Counted from the first letter of the stretch, positions 34,402 through 42,735 are shown. The stretch is 64,000 nucleotides of DNA from Streptomyces sp. R28 (GCF_041052385.1 NZ_CP163439.1:3399001-3463000); one strand, 5' to 3'. Notes: a model not told the origin generated them from the sequence alone. A program made the numbers and translations.

Positions 34402-34671
34402 CTAGAACAGGTCGACGGGCGCGATGTTGCACTCGGCCTTGGGACCGCCTAGCGCGTGCCCCCCGATGCCCTCACCTTCCGGTAGCGGCACCAAGCAGCG
34501 ACCGTCGATGTTGATGAGCGGAGCGCCATAGGTGTTGAGGATGCCGCCTGCTTCGCCCGCGATGGCGGTGTCGCCGTTGCGGGTTCCGAAGTCCGCCGCC
34601 GATGCGGGTACAGCGACGGCCGTCGTTGCGGCAATCGCGAAAGCCGCGCCGGCCAGAACCTTCATGAACAC
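34402..34671 (-). CDS. Small secreted protein, unknown
   Basis: An 89-residue product. I choose GTG at 34671 because AGGAG lies 7 bases upstream; ATG at 34665 and an ATG at 34701 are alternatives. Signal peptide KVLAGAAFAIAATTAVAVPA with cleavage after ASA. The mature part of about 63 residues, DFGTRNGDTAIAGEAGGILN then GRCLVPLPEGEGIGGHALGG, ends with a second cysteine in ECNIAPVDLF. The two cysteines could form one disulfide. The layout resembles the small cell-surface or rodlin-like secreted proteins of streptomycetes, but I cannot assign it. Confidence 0.55.
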   Translation of the reverse strand: MFMKVLAGAAFAIAATTAVAVPASAADFGTRNGDTAIAGEAGGILNTYGAPLINIDGRCLVPLPEGEGIGGHALGGPKAECNIAPVDLF

Positions 34672-34887
34672 TGTGATGCTCCTGTTCGATGAGACGGTCA
34701 TCTTCTTTGTGATCTGTCCAACGCCACACTGTGGTTGCAGTTACGTGTACCGGACCAGCTGTCCTCGGCGAGCGCCGACACCTAGTGGTGGTCGTCGGAG
34801 GGCAGCAGGACCGTGATGTGGGTGCATCGCAGCATTTGCATGGGCCGGGCAGCACACGGGTGCCACACCGGATTCGCGGTTGCCGGC

Positions 34888-35550
34888 CTACGTAGCGGTA
34901 GTGCGCCGTGAGAACAGGTGAATCACCGGTGCAGACGGTTGAAACACCGTGCTGAAGGCGTCCAGGAGGGACTCGGGGACGTGGCTGGGACGTGAAGGCG
35001 TGCTGTTTCGCCTACGGAAGCGGCTCCGGTAGCTGCCCTGACGGAAGAAGTCCATCTGCCGCCCCCATTCATCCCACACGCTGGGTGACAGCCGACTCCA
35101 GACATGACCAGGAATCGGCTGGTACAGACCGGCGGCCGAAGTCGTTGTCGAGACCCGCGGGGTATCACGGACGCCCAGGAAGGCTTTGACGGCTTCGCGC
35201 CGCGCTGTCGCGAACTCAAGATCGGGAAAGTACTCGCTTCGCGGCGTGGCCGGCGGCGAGATACTGCGGCAGTTCCTGAGCGCGTGAGCTTCGGTGCCCC
35301 TGTAGGTGGGATGGGCCGGAGACAGCCATGGTCGTGTGACAGCCCCGCCTTGACGGTGTGCTTCGGTACGCAACGCCTCGAGGCGGGAACGGGGTTGTGC
35401 CGTGGAACCGATCTTGACGTACGACACAGCGCCTGTGATCGCGAGTACGTAGACGTGTCCGGTCCCTTCCAGCGCTTGCCTGGGCACCTGGTGTGCCTTG
35501 AAGAAGTGCAGTAACCAGCTGCGCGGATCGTTGTGCACGAGTTCAACCAT
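34888..35550 (-). CDS. GIY-YIG/T5orf172-like protein
   Basis: A 220-residue protein. Residues about 30-95 read GHVYVLAITGAVSYVKIGST, then AQPRSRLEALRTEAHRQGGA and YRGTEAHALRNCR. This fits the T5orf172/MUG113 branch of the GIY-YIG fold: a YV...VKIG strand pair, a basic helix with Arg, and a conserved Glu. The C-terminal 100 residues are basic and unrecognised. The ATG at 35550 follows GAGGGGTGGG; earlier in-frame codons lack a site. Such proteins occur in phages and mobile elements as nucleases or regulators. Two copies of a repeated palindrome lie upstream (35681-35816) and may be its sites. Confidence 0.6.
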   Translation of the reverse strand: MVELVHNDPRSWLLHFFKAHQVPRQALEGTGHVYVLAITGAVSYVKIGSTAQPRSRLEALRTEAHRQGGAVTRPWLSPAHPTYRGTEAHALRNCRSISPPATPRSEYFPDLEFATARREAVKAFLGVRDTPRVSTTTSAAGLYQPIPGHVWSRLSPSVWDEWGRQMDFFRQGSYRSRFRRRNSTPSRPSHVPESLLDAFSTVFQPSAPVIHLFSRRTTAT

Positions 35551-35680
35551 GTCCCACCCCTCGACTCTGTCTTCCATGACAGTGAACCGAAGAGGTACGA
35601 CACACCCTCCCCACCTGCGCATTTCCCCTTCAGGGGAACGATGTACCCGCCTGCCGGAGCGGCACGTGCAGCCGCCGTTT

Positions 35681-35816
35681 GTTCTGGCCCTCCAGAACAA
35701 CCCGGTTCACCTAGTGCTACCGCCTACCTGGTGCTCGCCGCCCGGCGCCGACCGCGGGAGGGCCTCACGGTTGTTCTGCTGCTCCAGAACAAGCCGGTTT
35801 AGCTAGTGCTACCGGC
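35681..35816. repeat. Two direct repeats, each with two palindromes
   Basis: Unit 1 (35681-35722) and unit 2 (35773-35814) share the layout GTTCTG-spacer-CCAGAAC, then AA, then CCGGTT, then CTAGTGCTACCG. The first part is an inverted repeat GTTCTGG/CCAGAAC; the second is an imperfect palindrome CGGT/ACCG around CTAGTG. The units are 92 bases apart. They resemble paired operators or iteron-like sites. The IS5-type unit begins 4 bases after the second. Confidence 0.65.
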
Positions 35817-35888
35817 TTACTGATCGTTTCAGAATGAGTTGAGCTGTGGGTCTTGTGCTCGACGATCTTGGTCGGCAGGGTGTCGGGG

Positions 35889-36697
35889 GTGCGCGCTGAT
35901 CTTGTTCCTGACGACCTGTGGGAGCGGGTGGCCCCGCTTCTGCCGCCCGCCCCTGAGAGGCGCCGTCGCTACCCTGGGCGGCTGCGTGTTCCTGACCGAG
36001 CGGCACTCGCCGGCGTCATGTACGTGCTGCGGACGGGTGTCGCATGGCGTGACGTTCCTGCGGAGGCGGTGGGCTGTTCCGGGGCGACGGCCTGGCGCCG
36101 ACTGCGAGACTGGACCGAGGCCGGCGTGTGGCCGCGCCTGCATGCTGCCCTGCTGACCGAGCTTCACCGTGCCGGTCTGCTGGACCTGGACGACTGCTCC
36201 GTGGACGGGTCGCATGTCCGGGCTCTCAAAGGGGGGATCACGTCGGCCCCTCACCCGTCGACCGCGCCCGCCCCGGCTCCAAGCACCACCTGATCGTCGA
36301 TCGTCACGGAACCCCGCTCGCTATCACCCTCACCGGCGGCAACCGGCACGATGTCACCCAGCTCCTGCCGCTACTCGACGCGGTCCCGCCGATCCGGGGT
36401 CTCCGTGGACGTCCCCGCCGCAAGCCCCGGCGTCTGTATGCGGACCGGGGCTACGACTTCGACAAGTACCGCCGCATGCTGTGGAAGCGGGGCATCAAGC
36501 CGCTGATCGCGCGACGCGGCGTCGCTCACGGTTCCGGACTGGGCAAGGTGCGCTGGGTGGTCGAGCGTGCCTTCGCCTGGCTGCACCAGTTCAAACGGCT
36601 GCGCATCCGCTACGAGCGACGCGCCGATCTGCATGAGGGCCTGCTCGAACTGGCCTGCAGCCTCATATGCCTGCGCCGCCTGCGAACCTCATCCTGA
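35889..36697 (+). CDS. IS5-family transposase, made by -1 frameshift
   Basis: Close relative of the transposase at 28883. First frame (GTG 35889 to 36293): LVPDDLWERVAPLLPPAPER through DDCSVDGSHVRALKGG. The slip site AAAGGGGGG at 36228-36236 moves -1 into the frame VGPSPVDRARPGSKHHLIVD, then LYADRGYDFDKYRRMLWKRG and WVVERAFAWLHQFKRLRIRY. Asp, Asp and Glu of the DDE triad are present. It differs from the first copy by many synonymous changes, so the two are not a recent duplication. Confidence 0.85.
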
Positions 36698-36702
36698 AGC
36701 GA

Positions 36703-37104
36703 TCAGTCGGCGACGCTGAACCACCCCGGTCGCACCTCGGTCAGAAGCGGTTGCAGGGACCGCACTGCGGTCCGCAGGTCCTGATCCGTGACGTCAAGGG
36801 GCTCCGGCAGGCTCAGCCCGTACCAGCGCAGCCGCCAGAGGTCGAAAATTTCGCTCCCGTCGGCTGCGAAGTCGACATCGACCTCGGTGTCGTTGTCGCT
36901 GACGAAGCGGCACCCTGCCCCATGAACCGTGTAGGAGTAGGTGCCGACCTGCCCACTCCGGCTGATCCGGCGCGAATGGACCAGGCCAAGGACATCTGCC
37001 AGTCGCTCAAGCGAGGGGATCGCCACCCTCATGGCCTCGTCAACCGCGTTCAGAGCGTCGACGTAACCAAGCACGAGCTCCCGTGCATCCCCAACCCGTT
37101 CCAT
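36703..37104 (-). CDS. DUF6896-like protein, 3' end altered by IS5
   Basis: A 133-residue soluble protein. The N-terminal helices read ELVLGYVDALNAVDEAMRVA. The core GTYSYTVHGAGCRFVSDNDT, then EVDVDFAADGSEIFDLWRLR, matches the DUF6896 type common in actinobacteria. The last codon and the TGA stop fall in the IS5 terminus that ends at 36706, so the native C-terminus may have been cut and the protein closed by the element. Cargo of the 1.4-kb IS5-type unit. Function unknown; related small proteins often sit near toxin or immunity genes, but nothing here shows that. Confidence 0.55.
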   Translation of the reverse strand: MERVGDARELVLGYVDALNAVDEAMRVAIPSLERLADVLGLVHSRRISRSGQVGTYSYTVHGAGCRFVSDNDTEVDVDFAADGSEIFDLWRLRWYGLSLPEPLDVTDQDLRTAVRSLQPLLTEVRPGWFSVAD

Positions 37105-37203
37105 ACGGCGTCATCCCCCCCCTGAGCCCGTGGCTGAAGGGATTTTTCCATGGGCCGCCAGCGTCTCCGCAGGACGGCATTCTGAAACGATCAGTTAGGG
37201 GTC

Positions 37204-37735
37204 CTAACAAAGGCGTTGGACGTGTCGGTGGGTGATGAGGCAGGTAGCGAGGCCGAGGAAGGCCTCGTGGATGTCGTCGCGTCGCTCCCAGCGGATCCGC
37301 AGTCGGCGGAAGCCGTGCAGCCAGGCGATGGTGCGCTCTACCACCCACCGGAAGACGCCCAGGCCAGAACCGTGTTGCACGCCTCGTTCGGCGATGACCG
37401 GGCGGATGCCGCGCTGCCACAGCAGGCGCCGGTATTCGTCGTGGCCGTAACCGCGATCGGCGAGCAGAGCATCGGGTCTGTGTCTGGGCCGGCCGACTAT
37501 GCCCGCCACGGCCGGAACCTTGTCCGGCAGAGGCAGCAACTGCGTGACGTCGCCCACGGTTTCCGCCGGTCAGCGACACCGCGAGCGGGATGCCCTGCCC
37601 GTCGGTGAGGACGTGGTGCTTGCTGCCCGGTCGTGCGCGGTCGACGGGGCTGGGTCCGCTTTTGGGCCGCGCCGGGCCGCCCTGACGTGGGAGGAGTCGA
37701 TCACCGCCCGCGACCAGTCCAGCTTCGTGACATCC
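37204..37735 (-). mobile_element. IS5-type transposase, truncated and frameshifted
   Basis: Minus strand reads LDWSRAVIDSSHVRAARRGP, then KSGPSPVDRARPGSKHHVLT and LAVSLTGGNR. After a one-base shift it continues GDVTQLLPLPDKVPAVAGIV, DALLADRGYGHDEYRRLLWQ and FRWVVERTIAWLHGFRRLRI. The N-terminal third is missing. The distal end GGGGTCCTAACAAAGGC at 37198 is a typical terminus for this IS type. It is another lineage than the two copies above. Confidence 0.75.
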
Positions 37736-37743
37736 CCTACGAG

Positions 37744-38157
37744 ATGGCCACTCCGCTACAGATCCCCAAGACCGCATGGCAGAACGGCCTTGCCGTCTTC
37801 TTCGCTCACGGCGCACGGCAGTCAGGCGACACATGGGCTGTCGGAGCACAGCCACAGCCCGGCTCCAAACTCTTCGGCATGATCACCCTGGCCGGTCGGG
37901 GCCAGGACAACGCCGCCAACGCAGCCGTGAAGTGGATGCGCGATCACTGCACCGCGAACGATCTGGAGTTGGTCAGGGTCGAGAACTTCAACGACCGCTA
38001 CCCGGAGGAGCAACGAGCGGACTTCTCGCTCACGCGCTTCACGATCGCCCGGCCAGATTCACCAGGCGTGGACGACTGGACGTTGCCAACTGGACTGCCG
38101 CGGGCGGCCGCCCGGACCGCCCGACGGGCTCCGAGGAAGCGCCGGGAAGCGGCATGA
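37744..38157 (+). CDS. Unrecognised protein beside an IS remnant
   Basis: A 137-residue product, MATPLQIPKTAWQNGLAVFF then AHGARQSGDTWAVGAQPQPG, FGMITLAGRGQDNAANAAVK, WMRDHCTANDLELVRVENFN and a basic Pro/Arg tail. No signal peptide or membrane segment. The ATG at 37744 lies 8 bases from the broken end of an IS5 fragment and has only a weak ribosome binding site, so the frame may be the 3' part of a longer gene. I do not recognise a family. It is the last coding feature before the tRNA genes. Confidence 0.45.
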   Translation: MATPLQIPKTAWQNGLAVFFAHGARQSGDTWAVGAQPQPGSKLFGMITLAGRGQDNAANAAVKWMRDHCTANDLELVRVENFNDRYPEEQRADFSLTRFTIARPDSPGVDDWTLPTGLPRAAARTARRAPRKRREAA

Positions 38158-38229
38158 GCCACCTCTCGTCCACCGATCCCGCGTCGTGTCCACTACGTGT
38201 CCACTGGATCTTGGTCTGAACGCATGAAC

Positions 38230-38258
38230 GGGGGCCCCACTTTCGAGTGGCGGCCCCC
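38230..38258 (-). terminator. Hairpin downstream of the tRNA-CAT gene
   Basis: GGGGGCC and GGCCCCC arms enclosing an inner CACT-TTCG-AGTG stem, 47 bases after the tRNA 3' end on the minus strand. Probable terminator. Confidence 0.6.
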
Positions 38259-38304
38259 GCTGCAACGTTTACGCAGGTCAGAACGTTTCTTCCCGCGTAG
38301 CGAG

Positions 38305-38381
38305 TGGTGGGGCGGGTGGGACTCGAACCCACGGCCGACGGATTATGAGTCCGCTGCTCTAACCGGCTGAGCTACCGCCCC
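38305..38381 (-). tRNA. tRNA with CAT anticodon (Ile2 or elongator Met)
   Basis: Minus-strand cloverleaf with acceptor stem GGGGCGG/CCGCCCC, discriminator A and an encoded CCA (38305-38307). The D-arm is GCTCAGCCGGTTAGAGC, the anticodon arm CGGACTCATAATCCG and the T-arm GTGGGTTCGAGTCCCAC. A CAT anticodon outside an initiator scaffold is either tRNA-Ile read after lysidine modification or elongator tRNA-Met. I lean to Ile2 but cannot separate them by eye. Confidence 0.9.
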
Positions 38382-38526
38382 ATAGCGGCGTGTCGCGTAC
38401 ATGTGTGCGCGCCGTCTGCCGCAGCATAGCCGCTCATACGATCTCCTGCTTCGTATGGTCGACTTCGCATGCCCTGAAGGACTCCCCCGCGACCTGCACG
38501 GTTCCCGGGATCCGAGGACGGACATG

Positions 38527-38549
38527 AAAAAGGACCCCGATGGGGTCCT
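38527..38549 (-). terminator. Rho-independent terminator after the tRNA-Asn pair
   Basis: On the minus strand AGGACCCCATCGGGGTCCT is followed by TTTT, a classical hairpin and U-tract, 11 bases past the end of the tRNA-Asn at 38561. Confidence 0.85.
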
Positions 38550-38560
38550 CGTTCAGCATG

Positions 38561-38633
38561 CTCCCCCGACTGGACTCGAACCAGTAACCTGCCGGTTAAC
38601 AGCCGGCTGCTCTGCCAATTGAGCTACGGAGGA
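38561..38633 (-). tRNA. tRNA-Asn(GTT), copy 2
   Basis: 73-base cloverleaf, acceptor TCCTCCG/CGGGGGA with discriminator G. Anticodon arm CCGGCTGTTAACCGG gives GTT, T-arm ACTGGTTCGAGTCCAGT. No encoded CCA. Essentially identical to the upstream copy. Confidence 0.95.
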
Positions 38634-38638
38634 CCGAG

Positions 38639-38711
38639 CTCCCCCGACTGGACTCGAACCAGTAACCTGCCGGTTAACAGCCGGCTGCTCTGCCAATTGA
38701 GCTACGGAGGA
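38639..38711 (-). tRNA. tRNA-Asn(GTT), copy 1
   Basis: Same 73-base sequence as the copy at 38561, separated from it by 5 bases. The two are surely co-transcribed from a promoter above 38711 and end at the hairpin at 38527. Confidence 0.95.
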
Positions 38712-38871
38712 ATGCCTCGTTGCATCGAACGCACCTACCTGGGTATTCGCCAGAGGGCGTGCGCTCGCTGCGACACATACATTAGCGCAAGCAGGGGGGT
38801 GCTCCGCCAATCGGTTCCCCTCGGCGCCGACGCCGCACCAGGGACCTACGCAAAAGGGAAGGGTGGCCGCC

Positions 38872-39180
38872 ATGCGCTACCGGCTCACGTTCGTCATCGG
38901 AGTCGCCGTCGGTTACGTGCTCGGCACGCGCGCCGGACGCGAGCGCTACGAGCAGCTGAAGAAGTCCGCGCGCCAGGTCGCGCAGAACCCCGCCGTCCGC
39001 AACACCGCCGAGACGGCAGCCCAGCAGGGCCGCGTCTTCGCGGGCAAGGCGTACCACACGGTGACCGAGAAGGTCGGCGACCGAGTCCCCGAGTCGGTCG
39101 CCCAACGAGTGCGCTCCCTACGTGAGCGCAGCGCCCACAACGGAGGCGCGGAGGACGACTGGGGCACCAGCAACACGTAG
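38872..39180 (+). CDS. YtxH-domain membrane protein
   Basis: A 102-residue protein. One short membrane segment with a glycine motif opens it: RYRLTFVIGVAVGYVLGTRA, the G-x-x-x-G-x-x-x-G pattern of YtxH-like proteins. A charged helical part follows (GRERYEQLKKSARQVAQNPA). The family is linked to envelope stress and general stress response, mechanism unknown. GGAAGGG precedes ATG 38872; the GTG at 38863 is an alternative. Divergent from the tRNA-Asn genes. Confidence 0.75.
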   Translation: MRYRLTFVIGVAVGYVLGTRAGRERYEQLKKSARQVAQNPAVRNTAETAAQQGRVFAGKAYHTVTEKVGDRVPESVAQRVRSLRERSAHNGGAEDDWGTSNT

Positions 39181-39240
39181 GAGTACGCCTTGGGCGCCTG
39201 GCTCGGCGGCACACCCTGGGCGCCGGGAGCGGCAACGCCG

Positions 39241-39300
39241 CAAGGGGCGCGGGGCCGTGTCGATTTGCGGCTCCGCCGCGCGGGCGTGACCAGCCACGAC
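39241..39300. repeat. Dispersed intergenic GC-rich repeat, copy A
   Basis: Contains AAGGGGCGCGGGGC, GTGTCGAT and TGCGGCTCCGCCGCG, then GACCAGCC, in the same order as copies at 44720-44784 (inverted) and 48252-48312. An abundant streptomycete intergenic repeat type with an internal GCGGC/GCCGC hairpin. Confidence 0.7.
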
Positions 39301-39382
39301 GAACCCGCGCCCGCAAAACCCACACGCACTCCCACGGCGCCCACGGCCCCAGCCAGCGCAGCGCTACGGCACAATTTGGGCC

Positions 39383-40840
39383 ATGGGGATAGTCGCCGGG
39401 TTGGACAGTTCGCCCGATTTCACTCGCATCGTCGTCTGCGACACGGACACGGGCGCCGTACTCAGGCAGGGGTACGCCCCGCATCCGGTGGAGTCGCCGG
39501 ACGGCGGTGGCGCGCGCCCCTCCGACGTCGATCCGCAGGCCTGGCTGCTGTCCCTCGGTGAGGCGGCCGGCGGCGGGCTCCTCGAAGGTGTGCAGGCCAT
39601 CGGCGTGTCGTCGCAGCAGAACGCGTTGGTCCCGCTCGACGCCCAGGGCAACACCGTGCGCCCCGCGATGGTCGGCGGCGACAAGCGGGCGCAGGTCGCG
39701 GCGGCCGATCTGATCGACGCGCTGGGCGGACGCGAGGCGTGGGCGCAGGCGGTGGGGTGTGTGCCGCAGGCCGCGCAGCCGGTGACCAAGTTGCGCTGGC
39801 TCGCCAAGACCGAGCCCGAGCACGCCGCACGCGCCGCCGTCCTGCTGCAGGCGCACGACTGGCTGGTGTGGCAGCTTCTCGGGCGGCCCGTGAGAAGAAC
39901 CACGGACCGGGGCGGGGCTTCCGGCACCGGCTACTGGTCGGCGGCCACCGGCACCTACCGTTCCGATCTCGTCGAGCTGGCGCTCGGCCACCAGGCGATG
40001 CTGCCCGAGGTGATCGGGCCGGCGGATGCGGCCGGTACGACCCCCGAGGGGCTCCTCATCTCCGCGGGGACCGGCGAGACCATGGCCGCCGCCTTCGGGC
40101 TCGGCATCGGGCTGGGCGATGCCGTGGTGTCGCTCGGCGCTTCCGGGTCCGTGATGGCCGTCCACCCCGAGGCTCTCGTCGACAGCTCCGGGATGATCAC
40201 TTCCCTGGCCGACGCGACCGGCATGCACCTCCCGGTCGTCACCACCCTCAACGCCGTACGCACCCTGCGCGGCGCCGCCGAACTCCTCGGCGCGCCCGAT
40301 CTGGAGAGCCTGTCCGACCTGGCGATGAAGTCGACGCCGGGGGCTCACGGGCTCGTGCTGCTGCCCTATCTGGAAGGCGAGCGGACGCCGAGTCTGCCGC
40401 ACACCGCGGGCACGCTGGCCGGGCTGCGGCGGGAGTCGATGAAGCCGGAGCATATGGCGCGGGCCGCGTTCGAGGGCATGCTGTGCGGGCTCGCGGACGC
40501 GCTCGACGTGCTGCGCGGCCGGGGCGTCGAGGTGCGGCGGATCTTCCTGCTGGGGGCGGCGGCCGAGCTGTCCGCCGTACAGGCGGCGGCGCCCGCGCTG
40601 TTCGGGGTGCAGGTCGTCGTACCGCAGCCCGCGGACTATGCGGCGATCGGCGCCGCTCGGCAGGCCGCGTGGGCGCTCGGTGTGTCGCAGGGCTCGCTCG
40701 ATCCGCGCAACCCGCCGGTCTGGCAGGGCGCGGCGGCGCAGGTCCTGGAGCCCGGCGAGGAGCTGGCGGTGGGGCAGGCGGTGCGTCAGCAGTTCGTGTC
40801 GGTGCGGGAGCAGACCCATCCCGGGGCGTTCCGGTCCTAG
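39383..40840 (+). CDS. FGGY-family carbohydrate kinase (xylulokinase-like)
   Basis: A 485-residue sugar kinase. The N-terminal ATPase lobe reads MGIVAGLDSSPDFTRIVVCD with the phosphate-binding region degenerate relative to DxGT. Substrate and signature blocks are IGVSSQQNALVPLD, LLQAHDWLVWQLLGRPVRRT, ASGTGYWSAATGTYR and the C-terminal LGASGSVMAVHPEA, FEGMLCGLADALDVLRGRGV and LLGAAAELSAVQ. Resembles xylulokinase/gluconokinase-type FGGY enzymes that phosphorylate a ketose or polyol with ATP. It lacks neighbouring sugar genes, so the substrate is open. Monocistronic. Confidence 0.82.
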   Translation: MGIVAGLDSSPDFTRIVVCDTDTGAVLRQGYAPHPVESPDGGGARPSDVDPQAWLLSLGEAAGGGLLEGVQAIGVSSQQNALVPLDAQGNTVRPAMVGGDKRAQVAAADLIDALGGREAWAQAVGCVPQAAQPVTKLRWLAKTEPEHAARAAVLLQAHDWLVWQLLGRPVRRTTDRGGASGTGYWSAATGTYRSDLVELALGHQAMLPEVIGPADAAGTTPEGLLISAGTGETMAAAFGLGIGLGDAVVSLGASGSVMAVHPEALVDSSGMITSLADATGMHLPVVTTLNAVRTLRGAAELLGAPDLESLSDLAMKSTPGAHGLVLLPYLEGERTPSLPHTAGTLAGLRRESMKPEHMARAAFEGMLCGLADALDVLRGRGVEVRRIFLLGAAAELSAVQAAAPALFGVQVVVPQPADYAAIGAARQAAWALGVSQGSLDPRNPPVWQGAAAQVLEPGEELAVGQAVRQQFVSVREQTHPGAFRS

Positions 40841-41001
40841 TGCCGGCGTAGCGGAATGTAAGAGACCGGTAGGACTCGCACCCGGAAGGCCGTACGGAAC
40901 CGCGCTGACGGCTTAATCGGTTGAGGTAACACCAGCGGAGTGTTCGACGATAGGGGCCAAGGGCAACCAATCGCCCCGTCGTCGACTCCGAGAGAAGCAG
41001 C

Positions 41002-42735
41002 GTGCTCATACGACTTCTGCGGACCTACCTCAGGCCCTACCGAAAACCCATCGCCTGGCTGGTGCTGCTGCAGTTCCTGCAGACCTGCGCCACCCTCTAC
41101 CTGCCCACGCTGAACGCGGACATCATCGACACGGGCGTCGTCAACGGCGACACCGGCTACATCCTGTCCTACGGCGCCCTGATGATCGGCATCTCGCTGG
41201 CGCAGGTCGTGTGCAACATCGGTGCCGTGTACTACGGCGCGCGGACCGCGGCGGCGCTCGGGCGGGACGTGCGCGCGGCCGTGTTCGACCGGGTGCAGTC
41301 GTTCTCGGCGCGTGAGGTCGGCCACTTCGGCGCGCCCTCGCTGATCACCCGTACGACCAATGACGTCCAGCAGGTGCAGATGCTGGCGCTGATGACGTTC
41401 ACGCTGATGGTGTCGGCGCCGATCATGTGCGTCGGCGGCATCGTGCTGGCACTCGGCCTGGATGTGCCGCTGTCCGCGGTGCTGGTCGCCGTGGTGCCCG
41501 TGCTCGGCATCAGTGTGACCTTGATCGTGCGGCAGCTGCGGCCGCTGTTCCGGACCATGCAGGTACGGCTCGACACGGTGAACCGGGTGCTGCGCGAGCA
41601 GATCACCGGCAACCGGGTGATCCGTGCCTTCGTGCGCGACGAGTACGAGCAGCAGCGCTTCAGGAAGTCCAACGCCGAGCTCACCGAGATGGCGATGGGC
41701 ACCGGCAGACTGCTCGCGCTGATGTTCCCGATCGTCATGACGGTGGTGAACCTGTCGTCCATCGCGGTGGTCTGGTTCGGGGCACATCGCATCGACAGCG
41801 GCGGGATGCAGATCGGTGACCTGACCGCGTTCCTCGCCTATCTCATGCAGATCGTGATGTCCGTGATGATGGCCACCTTCATGTTCATGATGGTCCCGCG
41901 CGCGGAGGTGTGCGCCGAGCGCATCCAGGAGGTCCTGGACACGTCGTCGAGCGTGGTTCCGCCCCGCACGCCGGTGCGGGAGCTGCGCCGGCACGGTCAT
42001 CTGGAGATCCGGGGCGCCGGGTTCCGCTACCCGGGTGCCGAGGAGCCGGTGCTGAAGGCGATCGACCTGGTCGCGCTGCCGGGTGAGACGACGGCCGTGA
42101 TCGGGTCGACCGGCAGCGGGAAGTCGACCCTGCTGGGGCTCGTCCCGCGCCTGTTCGACGCGACCGACGGGCGGGTGCTGGTGGACGGGGAGGACGTGGC
42201 GAGCGTCGATCCCCAGCTGCTGGCGAAGACCGTGAGCCTCGTACCGCAGCGGCCGTATCTGTTCGCCGGGACGGTGGCGACCAACCTCCGCTACGGCAAT
42301 CCGGACGCCACGGACGAGGAGCTGTGGCACGCGCTGAAGGTGGCGCAGGCCAAGGAGTTCGTGGAGCGGCTGGAGGGCGGGCTCGACGCGCCCATCGCGC
42401 AGGGCGGCACGAACGTGTCGGGCGGTCAGCGCCAGCGCCTCGCCATCGCGCGCACGCTCGTCCAGCGCCCGGAGATCTACCTCTTCGACGACTCCTTCTC
42501 CGCCCTCGACTACGCGACGGACGCCGCGCTGCGTGCGGCGCTCGCCCGCGAGACCTCCGAGGCGACCGTCGTCATCGTCGCCCAGCGCGTGGCCACCATC
42601 CGGGACGCGGACCGGATCGTCGTGCTCGACGAGGGGCGGGTCGTCGGCACGGGCCGGCACCACGAGCTGATGGCGGACAACGAGACATACCGGGAGATCG
42701 TGCTCTCCCAGCTGACGGAAGCGGAGGCTGCCTGA
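41002..42735 (+). CDS. ABC exporter half (type IV), first subunit
   Basis: A 577-residue ABC transporter with fused membrane and ATPase domains. Six membrane helices occupy residues about 15-310. The ATPase domain has Walker A IGSTGSGKSTLLGL, signature VSGGQRQRLAIARTLVQRPE and Walker B EIYLFDDSFSALDYAT. The Walker B is followed by Asp rather than Glu, so this half probably has a degenerate catalytic site, as in heterodimeric exporters. GTG start. Its stop overlaps the start of the partner (TGATG). Likely a multidrug, lipid or peptide exporter. Confidence 0.88.
   Translation: MLIRLLRTYLRPYRKPIAWLVLLQFLQTCATLYLPTLNADIIDTGVVNGDTGYILSYGALMIGISLAQVVCNIGAVYYGARTAAALGRDVRAAVFDRVQSFSAREVGHFGAPSLITRTTNDVQQVQMLALMTFTLMVSAPIMCVGGIVLALGLDVPLSAVLVAVVPVLGISVTLIVRQLRPLFRTMQVRLDTVNRVLREQITGNRVIRAFVRDEYEQQRFRKSNAELTEMAMGTGRLLALMFPIVMTVVNLSSIAVVWFGAHRIDSGGMQIGDLTAFLAYLMQIVMSVMMATFMFMMVPRAEVCAERIQEVLDTSSSVVPPRTPVRELRRHGHLEIRGAGFRYPGAEEPVLKAIDLVALPGETTAVIGSTGSGKSTLLGLVPRLFDATDGRVLVDGEDVASVDPQLLAKTVSLVPQRPYLFAGTVATNLRYGNPDATDEELWHALKVAQAKEFVERLEGGLDAPIAQGGTNVSGGQRQRLAIARTLVQRPEIYLFDDSFSALDYATDAALRAALARETSEATVVIVAQRVATIRDADRIVVLDEGRVVGTGRHHELMADNETYREIVLSQLTEAEAA

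Larger units (their letters stand above)
35820..37194. mobile_element. IS5-type unit carrying a DUF6896-like gene
   Basis: Left terminus CTGATCGTTTCAGAATG (35820-35836) and its exact complement at 37178-37194 form a 17-base inverted repeat. TTA triplets flank it (35817-35819 and 37195-37197). Inside are a full IS5 transposase, its own internal right terminus (ending at 36706, with two mismatches and no TTA after it) and a DUF6896-like gene. The outer pair rather than the internal one has matching target duplications, suggesting the whole 1.4 kb moved as one. Confidence 0.6.

Noticed and set aside
38305..38381. Attachment site in the tRNA-CAT gene
   Set aside because: No second copy of the tRNA 3' end was found in the window, so integration there is only suggested by position.
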